Below are positions 5,552-5,553 of a stretch of DNA of 5,553 nucleotides, in pieces. The number at the start of each line of letters is the position of its first letter. Position 1 is the stretch's first letter. Below the pieces are notes generated by a model that was given only the letters and a program-made list of their open reading frames with translations, searched no databases and was not told the origin of the DNA. This DNA comes from Thermodesulfobacteriota bacterium (GTDB lineage: Bacteria; Desulfobacterota; Thermodesulfobacteria; Thermodesulfobacteriales; Thermodesulfobacteriaceae): contig QNAZ01000062.1 in assembly GCA_003641645.1 (NCBI GenBank), forward strand, positions 1 to 5,553, given 5' to 3'. The position numbers were made by a program, and so were the translations under genes.

Positions 5552-5553
5552 GT

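Overview
This window is very AT-rich (about 30% GC by eye). It looks like ordinary chromosomal DNA from a free-living, low-GC bacterium. The lysine/glutamate-rich, compact proteins, the short gene spacing and a small siroheme sulfite reductase-like protein suggest an anaerobic thermophile in or near the Thermodesulfobacteria. That placement is inference: no rRNA or other phylogenetic marker is present. No tRNA, CRISPR array, insertion sequence, phage gene or broken gene was seen.

Layout. Positions 1-3647 hold a tightly packed plus-strand gene string: the 3' end of a DUF1015 gene, a cysteine-cluster (YkgJ-type) protein, a UDP-sugar (uronate-type) 4-epimerase-like SDR enzyme, a short class II aldolase/adducin-family protein, and glutamate-1-semialdehyde aminotransferase (hemL). 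Gaps are 3, 14, -1 and 2 bases, so these are probably co-transcribed from a promoter upstream of the window. Positions 3665-5486 hold two minus-strand genes that converge on hemL: ketol-acid reductoisomerase (ilvC), and upstream of it a single-domain nitrite/sulfite reductase-like protein. Each minus-strand gene has its own Shine-Dalgarno sequence and a plausible sigma-70-type promoter.

How the genes work together. hemL supplies 5-aminolevulinate for tetrapyrroles, including siroheme, the cofactor expected in the sulfite reductase-like protein. ilvC belongs to branched-chain amino acid synthesis. The epimerase and aldolase suggest sugar metabolism but do not form a recognisable pathway together. 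The plus-strand cluster looks like a mixed housekeeping operon, not a dedicated system.

No convincing new biological system is visible. The most interesting points are the shortened C-x4-C spacing in the predicted 4Fe-4S/siroheme site of the sulfite reductase-like protein, the C-terminally short aldolase, and the in-frame DUF1015-TGA-YkgJ junction whose downstream start lacks a Shine-Dalgarno sequence.
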